Shown here piece after piece: positions 23,449 through 37,423 of a DNA stretch of 64,000 bases (its first letter is position 1; every line of letters begins with the position of its first letter). The stretch is taken from NCBI GenBank assembly GCA_016859345.1, contig CM029119.1, forward strand, positions 7,477,912-7,541,911. Direction: 5' to 3'. Made by a program: the position numbers and the translations under genes. This stretch comes from Istiophorus platypterus (Eukaryota > Chordata > Actinopteri > Istiophoriformes > Istiophoridae). Below the pieces are notes generated by a model. It did not search any database, was not told the DNA's origin, and saw nothing but the letters and a program-made list of their open reading frames with translations.

Positions 23449-26400
23449 GTACACATTTAGAACCTTCATTGCTTATTCTTTCTGCAGGTTTTCTCCAAAA
23501 TCAAATAGCAATGAATGTTAAATATCATTACGCATATCTCACACTCTCTTTTCCTATCTTGGTTCAAGGTTATAAATGTTGGAGGATACAGCATTAACAG
23601 TAGTGTAGAAGTCAAGAATTAAGGGTTATCCTATCTGTACAGTAAATTAGACCCTCTTACACGGTAGGTGAATGAACTGTGAGGGGGTGTGACAGGCGTC
23701 GACATGGTCCTCACTTTGTCAGCCATGTCTAACAGCATTTATTAGTATCTTGTTGACTTTTATCTCTCAGTGTTACCTTTGTGTCAAAGGATGTGCAAGG
23801 TAAGTGAAACTGTCACTGCTGGACAGTCTATTTGTGGCTGTTTATCTGATATAAAATCCACCGTAGAGCCTTAAACCTGTGCTCATCTCTGTGTGTCTGA
23901 CTAGTTTGTCTGTGGCCTGCTTTCATTGTATCTGAGGCCTGCAGTCTTTACCCAGGAGCTCTGGGATAAGTATAAAAAGTAAAAGATGCCCTTGAAAAAG
24001 TTACCTGATACCAGGAATTCAATAGCTGGTCTGTTTCATCTGAAACAATTTGACCCTGCATCTGCACTTACCACCTTTCTTTGTTGTTTTGGAACAGAAG
24101 GCAACCTACTGCACAGTTGCCTTTGTTTTGATGGCATTTTCATGCACTTTTTGTCATATCATGTCTGGAGAGTGAAAGATAAGTTTGTGTTAGAAATAAA
24201 TTAGTTTATAGCAGAGAATCAAGGCCACAATTTAGAAATAATGTATTTTACAACATTTTATTGTGTTTTGTTTGGCTTCAGTGCTGCTACAGACATGTGA
24301 TCATGGAAGTGGGATCTGATTTCCTTTAACTCATTGCTGAAGAGAACTCTTTATTGCTAAGCAAACAATAACAAGATCATTGTGTCTCATATAGTGGCCC
24401 ACATGGATTAGCAAATTAGGCTGTAATAATACATGTGATATATTAAGTTTTTCTAAGACAATAAATGTGCTTCATCAATGTTATATTAAGAATACATGTC
24501 TAGATGAAATCATGTTTGCAGGTTTGAAACATCATTTTGCATCGTGGAGTCAGTATCTCACATGAGGGTCACTAGATTTGTGGTCTTGATTTGAGATCTA
24601 AGGAGATTTGTAAATTGTATACAGAAATACAGTATTTGAGTCATATGTTTTTGACGGAGAAGTCAACTTGGCATATATTTTAGTCTCCATATCATCCATT
24701 TAGAAGAAACAGATTCACACAATTCTGGTTCATGAAAATTTAAAAGTTAAGAAACCTTGATTGAGGGATTTCTGCTGTGTAGTCGGACAAAGAAGCTTTA
24801 GCTACTGTATCAATCAATGCTTACTTGCAGGGGGGACGCTCAAATATAGTGCAGGGGTTGCTCACTCATAAATGTGTATTGCATTGAGGTCCCGCAGCCC
24901 ATCCAGCCAAGTTTAGCCCGAGTGAGGCCCTCAGCGCAAACTCCACCTGACCCAGTTATACCCAGTCTGAGGGGAAAGATAGCTCACTTTGATTGACACA
25001 GCACCACCAGCTGGGCTCAGGCTGACTGGTCTGGCACTTAATGCTGCTTTCTGCTGGATGTGTTTCCAGAACAGACGTGTTTGACTGCTGCTTAAAGAGT
25101 CAAACTGTGGAGTGTGTGTGTGTGTGTGTGTATGTGTGTGCGTGACATCATACTGTATCTGTGCATGTGCATACAGATGTACTTGGAATATCAAATGAGC
25201 AGTTTATGAAGGAAGCTGTGGCCCATTTTTCCTTAAAAAAATAAAAAAGAAAGATAGTCCTTGGCGAGGTGGTGATGAGGAAGATCGGGCTGGAACGCAG
25301 ATCAAAGGAGCAGGATGTTTATTGTGAAATCAAAAGATGGGGATAATAATTTTAATCATCCACTAAATTCCCGACTAGCTGGATTATCATTTTTTGGTCT
25401 GATTAGCATTGGATATGCAATTGAGGCATCTGTTTGTGCTTGATAGCCCAGAATCTTTGGGTTACATAGATGGTGAAGTCTATTGCTCAAATTGTTATCT
25501 GCCTTTAAAATGAATCAAGGGTGCCATGACTGTCAATTAAGCTTGTTCATTTCATCTGATTGTAACAACAACAGATTTAATTATACCTGAAAATGCCAAG
25601 CCTTGTCATAGCAACAGGAAGGCATACAATTAATATATTATTCCTAAAGAATGGAGACACTGAAACTCACTGAAAGCTTTTTTTCCTCCCATTGTCCCTT
25701 AGAGTTGACTTTAATGAATGCTGGTGCGTTGTACAGTAGTGTACCGACATATCACAATCCACTTTAGCCCTTCCCCCTTAAACCCCTACGTCAGAGCACC
25801 ACCCCCAGATCTGATGGCTAATGATGCACCATTGATATAAAACTAAGTGCCCTCTCCCCCCGCTTTGGTGACTCATCCCATCCATCCTGTGCCGGACGCG
25901 GACAAGAGTGTTCTTGATGGTTCCCCATTGCTGGCGTTGTGGAAGAGGCTGAAGGGTGGAGACCCAGTGAAAGTGAGTGGTATAGAGGACAGAACTTGGC
26001 CGCTCCACTTTTGCAGGACGTAAAAGTGGGACAATCTGTTCCTTGGATGAGCTCCAATTCTACTTTCCGGGGACTGATACACTGAAAATATATCTATACA
26101 CACGCTCTGTCCTACATAGGGAGAGAGTGAGAGAGTGAGAGAGGGAGGTTGAAAAAAAAGAGGGAATATGAGTATAAGTTAAACTGACAGTCCACAAGGT
26201 CTTTATAGTACATTGTGCTGGGAGTGTACTTGAATTTCATATGAGACTGGCCAGAAAAAGAGGAGAAACCCCTTCAGCTAACAGGCACCACTCTGTCACA
26301 CCAGCTATCATAGCAAACTCTAAAGAATACAGAATATGGTGCGTTGCAAGATAATTTAAAAGGAGATACAAACAGCAATATTGGGATGACAGTCCAACAT

Positions 26401-26610
26401 AAGCTCCGTGCGGATCCATCAGTATCATCATTTTCCTTGTACATAATTTTCATTGCAGTAGTATGACTTAAGTATGACTTATTAGCAAAAAAAATGCAAC
26501 AGGTTTTTTTTATATGGAATCCTGAGGACTAAAGTGGCCAGATGAACCCTAAGGTCATTTTTGCAGCATTGGTAAACAAAAATATCTGTACAAAAAATGT
26601 CTCAGAGGGG

Positions 26611-26676
26611 GCAAAGATGGATGGAGATGAGAGACAGCAGTGACTTCTCTGGAATCTCTCCATCCATCCATCTTTG
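26611..26676. repeat. Imperfect inverted repeat (hairpin)
   Basis: Left arm 26611-26633 (gcaaagatggatggagatga...) is nearly the reverse complement of right arm 26654-26676 (...catccatccatctttgc), with a loop of about 20 nt. No gene is recognised around it. Confidence 0.6.
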
Positions 26677-27830
26677 CTTTCCAGGTGCTCGAGGAGGGCA
26701 TCCATCTCCGGCCTTTTTATCATGATCAATCCATCCCTGATTCTTCACCTTAGTTCCGTTGTATTTCCTTACTGTCTGTTGACACACGTCGGCCAAGAGC
26801 TATTGAAATCCTCTCTTTCAATCTTCACGTGGCCTCTAATGATCAGAAGTCAAGCTTCTGAATGGGCTTCCCATGGGCGATCTCACAGACCTCTGCAATC
26901 TGTAGATGCCCCTCTCTTATGCTATTACAGCGCATGAGAGTTGAAATTTTTATTCAAGTTTTGAGTTAGAAGCTCATAAGATCAGGGGGAAGGCAATTTT
27001 GGGATTATCAAAGTTTGCAGTGCAATCAAAATATTTTATTCAATATACATTTGAAAACTTACATAACATTTATGGAGATGCTAAATATAGTTGTTTTAGC
27101 AATAAATTACATAAACTTGTCACACAACTCAGATTATTTTTAATATAATAAATAAACCACAACATTGTGGTTTCTCTGTCTATTATCGATCTGTGAAAGC
27201 TTGTTTTTTTTCACTACCACTGTAATCTCTTAACAATCGTAAATCAGCCAACACAGCGAAAAACAGAAGTTATTCCATCCCAAGTAAAACTGTAAAATAA
27301 GCCTGAATTACACACAACCCATATTTAGGAGGTGTAGGTTTCTCAGACCATTTCCTTCTTACATCAGAATGTAAGAGAGAAACATAGAACAATAATCAAA
27401 TAATCCAATGAGTCATATTGAAGAACCATTTAAGTGATTGGCTGAAAAAAGAGGAGATTCAGTATAAGACAGTGAAAAATTAGTTTTCTGCCTCTGACAG
27501 AAGATGCAGAAAGACAGTTCTGAAATTCAATCCATTCCTCCACCAGTGTTCTCCCTAGAGGAAGAGGAGTCAAGACTAGTTGGAGAGATGATAGCCAGCA
27601 CAGGGACCGGAGAGCCATCAGCTATAAAAAGAAGCTGATTAAGTCTGAGTGTTTGTTGTTGCGTAGCATAGGAATTAATTGACATGACGGGGGAAGGCAA
27701 ACAGGAGGAATGGCCGAGGAGAGCGTCTAAGGAGGTTTGATTGGAATCGCCATTGTTAGAATATGAAACCGTAAAAACACTTGTTTTACCTATAACTCTC
27801 TACCTCTGCTTATCCCCAGGTTTCTGTTAA

Positions 27831-27997
27831 TTTCAACTTACAGTAGTTCTCTAGTCTTTCTCATGCCTTTTCCAGCCACACTCGCTTCTCACCCCCTTTT
27901 TTCTCTCAATCTGATTACTCTGCCTTATGCAAACTACAGCTCCCCCATTCTTTCTCTCTTGTGTATTCTTCTTTCGCTTTAACATCCCAATTAGTAG
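27831..27997. repeat. Related copy of the 23.3-kb inserted segment
   Basis: Shares with 23259-23430 a continuous alignment from the start block (acttacagtagttctctag) to the end block (cccaattagtag). Divergence is mainly around 27863-27885. No flanking direct repeat is evident, so this may be the older or source copy. A 71-codon minus-strand open frame overlaps it but has no recognisable protein family. Confidence 0.7.
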
Positions 27998-30900
27998 GCT
28001 CCTGTCAACTCTCAGCCTGTCCTTCTTGTCCCTTATCTTCCCCTGTGCAGACTCAATGTTGTTCAATGTTTGATGAGACTTTGTTCATAAGTCAATCCCC
28101 TCTATTTCCTTCCGGTGCACTTGAATGACAGTGTCGATCTCCAAAACCTTGTGAGTGTTAATGCGCTGCTTTTTGTCAGCTTTGGATTAGAGAGTTTTCC
28201 AGCCTGAATTGTGATTCACACATTTTGAACATGTAAATTGTATTTATAACCATGGCCAGAGGTGGGTCCTAGAGTGTTCACTTCCCTAAGATTAAATGTA
28301 GGCTGAATATGGATTTCAAGCCATGGATGATTGAACTGCTGAGTTATGGCTATTGAAAGGTACTGAGACCTATTTACTACCTGCAGTAGAAAACCTTATT
28401 GAAAAGCTTACATACTTTTTAGCCCCACACCTTCTCCAAAACATTGTTGAGGTTATTGTTTTCAGTGCTTCATTTATCACTCCCCCCTAATGTTTCATTA
28501 TTGGATTGATACTTTTTTCTCAAGTGGTCGCATTTTTTTTTTCTAAAATAATCCCCCAGTTTTCTTCTCTTCTTGTCATCCCTGATTTACTTGCTCTGAC
28601 AGACGTTGTGTTTGTGTTGAAGCGGCCCACCCTTTCACTCTTAGAGCATCTTGGGGATTCGACCACGGTTGGTCCTCTTTGAGCCTTGGCCTCCCTCTTT
28701 TACCCAGAGATGCTCAAAAAGCAGACTTCCTTTTGGCCAGTGATACATGAACAAATCAGACTTAGACTGTTTTGCATACATCAGGACAATCATTCAAACA
28801 CTGCTTACTTTTTAATCAAGGCAATTAAAATATGCTTGTCTTGAAAGATGCAGTTACAGTTATTTGAATTGTTTCATATCGTAGAACAACCATAATAGTC
28901 CGGTTGGTTTAATAGTGGAACATACAATTTTGTAAAATTAGATTTAGGTCAATCTCTCTTAATATTTTTCATGGTCTACAAATTTATTTTAAAAATTGAT
29001 CCCACTTCCCTAGTCCCAGGCCCTAAATTGAGCATAATCCCAACTCGTTGCCTCCCAACATAGGGGTCAGGAAGATGAATCAAAGGAGTCGCAAGGCAAT
29101 TACCAGTGTAAACAAAAAAGAAATATTTCTGTAACCTAATGTTATGCTTAATTTCTCAGACTTTTCTCAACTCTTTTTGTGAATTTAGAACACATTATAA
29201 TTGATCGACATACAATATACATCCAATAATGATGGGTCACAGTTAAATAGTTCTTCATTTTAAGGGGTCAAAAGCAAATACTCGAACTGACTCTAACCTC
29301 AAACAACCATCCAACCTCTGGGGTTTTTTCTTCATCTTCATGTTATTCCAAGGATACTCCAAGAACAAAGGCATGCAAGCATGCACACACAAACACATTA
29401 TTAAACACAGATTTGCAGCAGCACAACCATCTGAGTTGGAGACCACAATAACAAGACTGTTTTGCTTCAAGCCAAAAGACAAATGATGAGGCACTCCTTT
29501 TGTTTCAATATTTTGAATAAGGCTTTAATCAGACCTGTTCATCAAATGTTTCTGTTGGATGTCTGGTTTTTGGCTAGCTTCTTCATCTCTACACTATTAT
29601 TTATGTCAATTACAGGCCACTGTAAGCTGTGCCAGACACCTGTCGCTGTTCCTTCGTCACCGATAGAGGTTGATAAGTCAAAAGTAATAGATCACCTAAT
29701 GCCCCTTTAACCTTCATCAACACCATGTTTTCTAAATATTTTCAGTAACCTATTGACTCTTTAAGTATCTGCATGTCTGTGACTGAATGAGTTTAGATCT
29801 GTGTCCTAATTTGAGTTTGTCTCCATGAATCCCATCTGTCCATCTGAGCATTCTGATACTCATCTATTTCAGACTTCCAACTCACATGATATTCAGAGCA
29901 CCAAACTGCCAGTGAGACAGTGGGAGATTCCCTGCGTCATTCACCGTCATTAAGGCAACCGTTGGCAATGGTCCAGATCTGCATGATGGCAAAAGCCCCT
30001 GTAGCCAGACTTCACCACAGTAAAAACCAGGACAGAACATATGGAGGCGCCAATATGCCAAATCTGAAGCACAGTGACAAAAAGAACAATCTTAAAGCAA
30101 AAATCCACCCGAAAATACTTTCAGAACCGTTCAAATAGCGGTTGGTGATGCAACTTGTATTTGAGGGTCAGTATTACTTTTTGGTAGTACTTTCATCTTC
30201 CTTCAAATAATTGGCCAAATGCAAAAGACCTGACATCCTGTTAATTAAGATATTTTTCACATAACGTCAGTTAGGTTTTGCAGCAAGAAATGTTTCGCAT
30301 ATCAAAACCATCAACAATAATGATCAAGCCTTGATGTCCCTCAGGATAAAAGAGCAGAGTCCTCCTTAAAGACTTTGTGCAGTCATTCATGAAGGAAGAG
30401 AGCAATTGTACAAAAAAACATGATTCCACTCAAAGAGCCCTAAACTGACCAGAACGCCATGTAGGCGCAACACTTGTTGAGTTTAAATTAAGGGGCACAA
30501 CTCTCGCTTTTCTCAGCTAAAAAATCTCCTAAAGATTCAAGATATACTTCAAAATTAAATTGAATTTGGTATGTTCTCGAACTATTTTGACAAGTGTGCA
30601 AGGAGTGAACGCCAGTATACTCAGATGTGAATTACTAGAAGCAGGTTTACTGAATACTTTTGCCGAATAAAAGAAAAATATCACTCAAAAATTTCCTTCA
30701 ATTTGTTACATGTAACAGAAAGTTAGCCAGGTAATGTGCCTCTTAGAACAAACCACAGTCTTGTCAAATTAATGGTGTCTACACTGATTGGAAAATCTTG
30801 CAACTTGTCTTGCCAGACTGTCCTTATTATGGCTGTGAGCGGTGCCATAATAAGCTTTGTGCAACTAGTTCAGGAGGTTGTCAGGTTTCATGAGGTTGTC

Positions 30901-31468
30901 ACAAGGAATTGTGGGTGAAGTATCATCTCTCGGTGGAAGGACTGGAGGAAAAGTCACAAAGAGATCCATCGCAAGACCTCATTTAAAAAAAAAACAAAAA
31001 AAAACACCTGCATCACAGTGAACATAACAGACTGCTGACATATAACAGTTACATGTAGATGAGGGTGGAATTTTCCTTTAAGGAGCTCACATTTAGCTGT
31101 TAGCCCTGGGTTGTGCCTCAGACATGGGTCGGCTCCATTATCACAAAGTAGCAATGATCTTGACCTCATGTGAAGCTGTATTGCATATCCAGCTCGCTCC
31201 CTTCGCCAAAAACCTGTGATGCAAATTCACACTTTATAAATAGAATGTCTTTCATCAGCCTGCTATTCCCCGATGCATTCCCAGTGGCTAAATGGGAAAT
31301 GTGGACCAGCTCTGTGCTCATTCACACATGTGGACTTCTTAGCATTGCTGGTGGCTAGTTTTTCTATTATTGCACGTGTCTTTGTCTAATTTTGTAAAGT
31401 TCACTATCAGTGAAAGGATTAGAGTTAAATGACCAAAGTTTACTCCCTTCTCTGCCTTTTTCCCACAG

Positions 31469-34400
31469 CATGTTTCTAAGGATGGAGCCAGTCTCATGGG
31501 ATAGCCATGTTTTGTCTCCATGACAGCTATGTCACTCAGCCCTCTCTGCAGTGACCCCTGCACAGCAAAGGATGCTGGGAAATAATGAGCACTTTTATCC
31601 CGGTCAGGATGACAAAGATGGGGAGGATGAGGAGGAAGAAGAGGAGCAGGGAAGAGAAAACAGAGAAGGGGAATGTGGACGTGACACAGAGAATGGAGGG
31701 TTAGAGGGTCTAGAGGAGAAGGAAATGACCGGAGGACGACAATCCTGGGAAGGGAAAGGTGGTGAGGTGGTGAAACCAGCAGCCATTGTGGTCGGTAGAC
31801 AGAGAGCAGACCGACCGCTGAGGCCAGTGAACCTGGGCAACCACGGCATTGCTTACATATCAAATCAAGCCCCACTCCATCTTCAGGGAGCCAATAAGCA
31901 GCAGTATCATCTCATCGCAGCCAATCAGCAGCCTTATCATCCAGGCATGACTTTACTGCAGAAGAGAAGAGCTCTCATGGAGCGCAGCATGACCACAGTG
32001 GCTCCCCTGGAGGACACTTTCCTGACCATGATGGTGTTTCGCATTGGAATTCCTGACATCAAGCAAACAGTAGGTGCATGTTCTCGTTGGAAGCACTATG
32101 GCTAAATGCTCTGCAACAGTGTCATGACACAAAGACACCTGCACTTTAAACAATCCCAGGCTCTGCTTGACCCCTAATTTTTAACTGATTGAAATCTACA
32201 AAACAAAAAATCCAAAGATCTAGAGAAAAAAAAACACTGTAACATATATTTGTAGATATAGATATAGATAAATATATACAGTATATAGGCTAATTTACGA
32301 TGTATTTAATGCATTTCGCCTTTGCTACCTTTACTGATTCTAGTGCTGGAGCATGTACAGTCAAAACTAAACTTGTGAGGATCATTTCAGTAATGGTGGG
32401 GATTATCATTTGTACCTCATTGGTCTCCAATGAATACCTCAAAAAATCTGTCATTCCAATACATTTACTTGTATATAGATTTGTGACAATATCTCAAGAA
32501 TTCGCCGACAGAGCTTAGGTGAGAGGACAACCATAGGCCTTTGTCACCACTTTCACTAAGTGAGGCCCCTTAGAAAGCATATTGTTGCTCTATTTTTCAA
32601 CCCCTTCTTTACTCTTTGTTTTTTTACCTTTCTTTGTCTTCACATGTGGAGAGGACTCAGAACTGTTTCCTTTCTAAACCGAGATTTTTTGCATTCAGTA
32701 TTTCGTCTGCAGTGCTGTATCTACAGCTGTTGCAAATTAGTCGCCGAAAAGTACCTGAGGGTACTTGATGTACATTTTCGTACATTAGTCAAATAGTGTG
32801 CACAACTGTTCAAGCACACCTCTTGCTGAATTTCAAAGCATTTTCATTCCAGTCATCCAACCAATCAAGCGATGATTTCCAAAAGGAAGTAGAATAAAAA
32901 GCAGAGCTTGACTTTTGTTACACAACCTGCAAGGGCAGATATATTGAATCAACAACACAATGTAATCTTTTATCTCTGGTCAGGTATGGTCATAATCAGT
33001 TTCCAAAACTGAAGATAGTATCAATTCACACGTACAGCAACTCTCAGCTGTTCGGGGGTGGCAGGTGAGAATTGGCCACCCCTCACACACCATATCCAGG
33101 TGAGAATGGGTGTCCAACTGTTGCCTCTCCCCCATCTTCTTTTCTCCATTTACAATTCCCTGAACATACCGACTGTTCTACATGTCAGCTAATCTGCCCT
33201 CAATACAACAGTAATTGCTAATTATCTAATAGGTTTTTAATGAGTTTTGGGAGAGCTGGAGAGCAAGTGACTCTGAAATGAAAGGAATATGTGGAAGGCA
33301 TCTGTGTTGCTCTTAGGTCTCCATCAGCCACAGGCATCATATTCAGCTCTGCACACCCCTGACAAATACTCAGCACCCCAAACCTCACAGCTGAAATGTT
33401 ATTGAATCAAATTAAAAAGAGATGACGAGAGGCTGTCAACATTTGGAGCTAGTTAAAGAGAGTGAGAGCAGACATGGATGCTATGATGAGAGAAGTGGGG
33501 AGCGAATAAGCAAGGAGGAAGATATATGCATTTACAAAAACATAATACTGCATTGGTAAAGGTTTAAACAATATTTACTGCGTGGGGACAGGTATTTCCC
33601 CAATGATCTCAGAAAATCCTTGACTGTATGATGGGGGGATTGGTGTCATTGTAAAATAGGGTATACATTACATTAGACATCTCTACTGGGAATGAGTCAC
33701 TCAGTCTCTCTCTCTTTTACATGCAGACACACTGTGGAAACATAAACAATACACTGCACAATTACACTCCCATAAGAATGAACAGACACTCACATATTCT
33801 TTACAACTCACTTACATGTGTGCACTTACACACACAAATATGCACACTCTCATCATGTGGTTTACCTCCCAGGGACCATCAAAACATTGCTATGGCAACG
33901 GGTGCCTGCTTCCACTAATGAACTGGTTGCCATGCCAATGCAGTTGGCTATACTATCAAATAGTGCAAACTAGTGTGTGTGTGTGTATGTGGGGGTGGGG
34001 GGGCATGGAAGTGTGCTGAGCTGTGCAATTTCACTTATAGTTCGCTGAAATGGAACAATAGCACGGAGGCATATATCTCATTCAGACCTCTTAGCCCCGT
34101 TGGAGAGCCCCACTCCAGCTCTCAGCTCTTTCCTCCGGCTCCAGACTTTAATAAGAAAAGGACAAAAAAATGTTCTTGCTGTGGAAATGCAAGAAAATTG
34201 AATAATATGAGGAAATGGGCAGTGCACAAATCACTGTGAAATTTAGTTAGGCATACCACATACACATAATACATTCAAAGTATTTTTTCAATGTGGCCAG
34301 TGAGCCTCTGGTGTATCATACAAAGACATACAATAAGAGGCAAAGAAGATTTTTCTCTCCAAACTAGTTCTTTCTCTTCTGGATTGCGGTCAAAATCTAA

Positions 34401-36205
34401 CATTATGCAGATGTCCAAGTAGAAAAATAAGAAAAGGGAAATATTAATCCCTATATGAATATATATCTTTACTTCTTCATCAGGGTTAAAGAGAACGAGT
34501 TGTGTGAGAATAAGTGTGAGCTAGACCCAGATGTCCTGAAAGCACAGAGTAGAATGACAGCATAAGTCATCTTATTTCCATGAATATGGCAGATGTTGAA
34601 TTATTAAAAAGTAATGCATTCATATTCTGCACACACCCCATTCTCATGCATTCATCGTTCACCAGCTGATGTTAAAATTGTCATGCTGCATAATGAATTC
34701 ATAATAACAAAATGCCATCGGCCAGATACTTAACAAAACAGGATGAATGTTTCTAAAATTCCTACATAAACTGTAATATATTCATTATCTCTCATATAAT
34801 ACAATGATATACATAAACACAGGCATGTGTACATGTTTATACATACAAACAACTGTTCTATCGTCAAAGTAGCTGGTGTTTTAAAAACTGATTTCTTGAA
34901 AAAAAAAAGTAGTGGACTAAGATCAGCGAAATGATGATAAACAAGGCTGAGAAAGGCTTTAGCTTCGATCGTGGAGCCTCGCACTGCTGCTACTCCACAG
35001 TGGTGGCAGAAGTATTCAGACTTTTTACTACAGTAAAAGCTCATTATAAAAACATTCAAGCAAAAGTTCCACATTCAAAGTTGGCCTTATGAGAGGTATC
35101 ATCAGCAAAATCAAAATAATTACTCATTATAATCATAATAATGATAATCAAAAAAACCCTAAACTAACAATCAACTGTTTATGACTGCTTTATTTTTATT
35201 ACTGTTGTATGAACATATATGCAGCATTTTGATAGTGTAGCTCGTTGAGGTCAATCTAATTTAAGTACTATATTTTATGCTATAACAGTGTTTATATGTA
35301 ATATTTTCATCATCATACTGTATGTTTCTAAAAAGAATTAACTGATAGCTATAACTATAGCTGTTATATGGAGTCAGTGGAGCATAATTATATTACCTCT
35401 GACATGTAGTAGAAGTATAAAGTGGAAAAACTCTAGTACAAGAAACTCAAAATTGTTCTCACGTACCTCATTAAGATTCAAAAATGTGAGCTTTAGTTAG
35501 TTTTTGATTTCCCCAACTCACTATGAAGGTGAAATATTTTAGTGGTTCTGAAAGCAGAAGTCATAAAATGTCATATAATCTTTTCCTAGAGCTATTGTCA
35601 ACAGTAAGCAGTTTGCAATAGAGTACTCCTTTTTGTTTTCCTTTTTATGGATGGACTGACCCAAAAAAGGAAAAAAAAGACATTGTCCCTTGCCCTCTGA
35701 AAAGCTGTTGTTCCTCTTACTTATTTCTGACACCAAAAACATTACCTCACCTACACTTGGCCTCTGACCTCCATTGTGCCCTGTGTTCCTTGTGTGGCAG
35801 AGGTGTCTCCAGTTTGACCAGGACTGCACGGTGTGGAGCGCTAAGCAGCAGATCATCTGCTCCCTCAGCGAGTCTCTGTGGGATGCATACAACTATGGCC
35901 TCTTCCAGCCGGCCGGAGATGGACGGGACGCCAAGTTCCTGGAGGAGGAGCGGGCCCTGCGAGAGTACTCACAGTCCTTTGAGAAAGGGGTGCCTTATCT
36001 GGAGGTACGGACATCGAAAGAGTGGAAAAATTATAAAAAGCCAGAATTGCTCTACTAGACACTAAAAATAAAGTCCCCCAAATTAGGATTGTTTAAATAA
36101 TTAAAGTATTTATAGTGGGGTTTTTTTTCTTTTATTTTTGGGCTAACTATTCAGTTATACTGTCTCCAGGTTTTATTTTCCAATATGACAATCAAAATCA
36201 TTGAG

Positions 36206-36253
<48 letters not shown>

Positions 36254-37338
36254 AAGTATCAAATCAATCCAAAAAGTCTGACAAAGACACAGAGGTATTG
36301 ACCTCAGTCTCCTCAGTGAATATATATTTGTTTCATTTCTTGCATCCAGATAGAAAAAGTTCAACAGCAGCAGCACTTTCGACAGTTAACGTAAACATTT
36401 TATCTTTTCCAGCTTCTGTAGTGACATGACATTACTTATTGCACTGCTTCATAGCTTCATAACTAAGGGATATTCAACAATTCCAGATGCATTACTCAAT
36501 GTTTGGTTTATATCAGAATTCCCATATTCGGCACAGTAAATGACCTGAGTAAATTTAAAACTTGAAAAAAAATATGCACATCATGAATTTAATTGCGTTC
36601 TGTACATTATGTAACCTACAAATTCCATTTCTTCACTTTCCGGGATGTGGGTTGTTAGACGGCATCAGTATGAAGTTTCATGCTGTGATATGATTATCTC
36701 ACAGTGCCCTCTGGTGGTCCTGCTGCTGAGAAATGTTAACGAGCTGGGTGGGGCTGAAATAGTATCCTGCAAGCAGGGTTTTGGTTAAAACTAGAGTGTT
36801 TACATTCTTGACAAGGTTCCAAATAAGGACCTGTTTGTGTACTGGTGAGGGCTTGTAACTAGATTCTGCTCCGCTGCAGACTATATCTCATGGCACCACG
36901 AGACAACGTATTTATAACATGCAGTTTTTGTGATGCCAGTTCAGTGCTTGAATTGGAGCAGTACTTGCTGGAAGAGAATTGTTTCTGGACACTGTCAGTT
37001 CTTACTGTTTACCACCACTCACCAATAAGCACATCGTGGTTAGGGAATTTAAATAGGGTATTTGGCCAGTTTTCCCTTCCATCCTGGCCAAACACACCTC
37101 CGATGCTGCTCTCTGGTTGTCTGAGGCGCAGTATGTGGTTAAGTTTAGCAATCAGCTGCTAGATAAGAGCTTAGTCTTCTCCTCTTACCTCCAAGCTCTA
37201 TAGCCGGTAAATGGTTTGCCATCACTGTACAGTAGAGATGTGGAGATGTGGACATCCAGTCCAATGGCCTTCACTGAAACAGTCTATCTTTCAGAACACA
37301 GTTGACTCATCTTTTGAAGCAAGGATTTTTGATGACTG

Positions 37339-37423
<85 letters not shown>

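Larger units (their letters stand above)
15260..31468. other. Long stretch without recognisable coding exons
   Basis: No protein-coding exon, rRNA or tRNA could be recognised in these 16 kb. Because the shank1 coding start lies in an exon with an upstream acceptor (31468), part of this region is expected to be shank1 5' non-coding exon and intron sequence. Contents noted: (TA)(GA)n at 17811-17867, a GTT run near 18566-18585, GA/GACA-rich sequence at 19660-20070, (CA)16 near 22533-22564, a TG tract near 25110-25140, a TSD-flanked duplicated segment at 23259-23430, its relative at about 27831-27997, and a hairpin at 26611-26676. The short open frames look random. Confidence 0.5.

Noticed and set aside
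27851..28066. 71-codon minus-strand frame over the 27.8-kb repeat copy
   Set aside because: The open frame is not recognisable and largely reflects a repeated non-coding segment; the sister copy at 23.3 kb has no matching frame.
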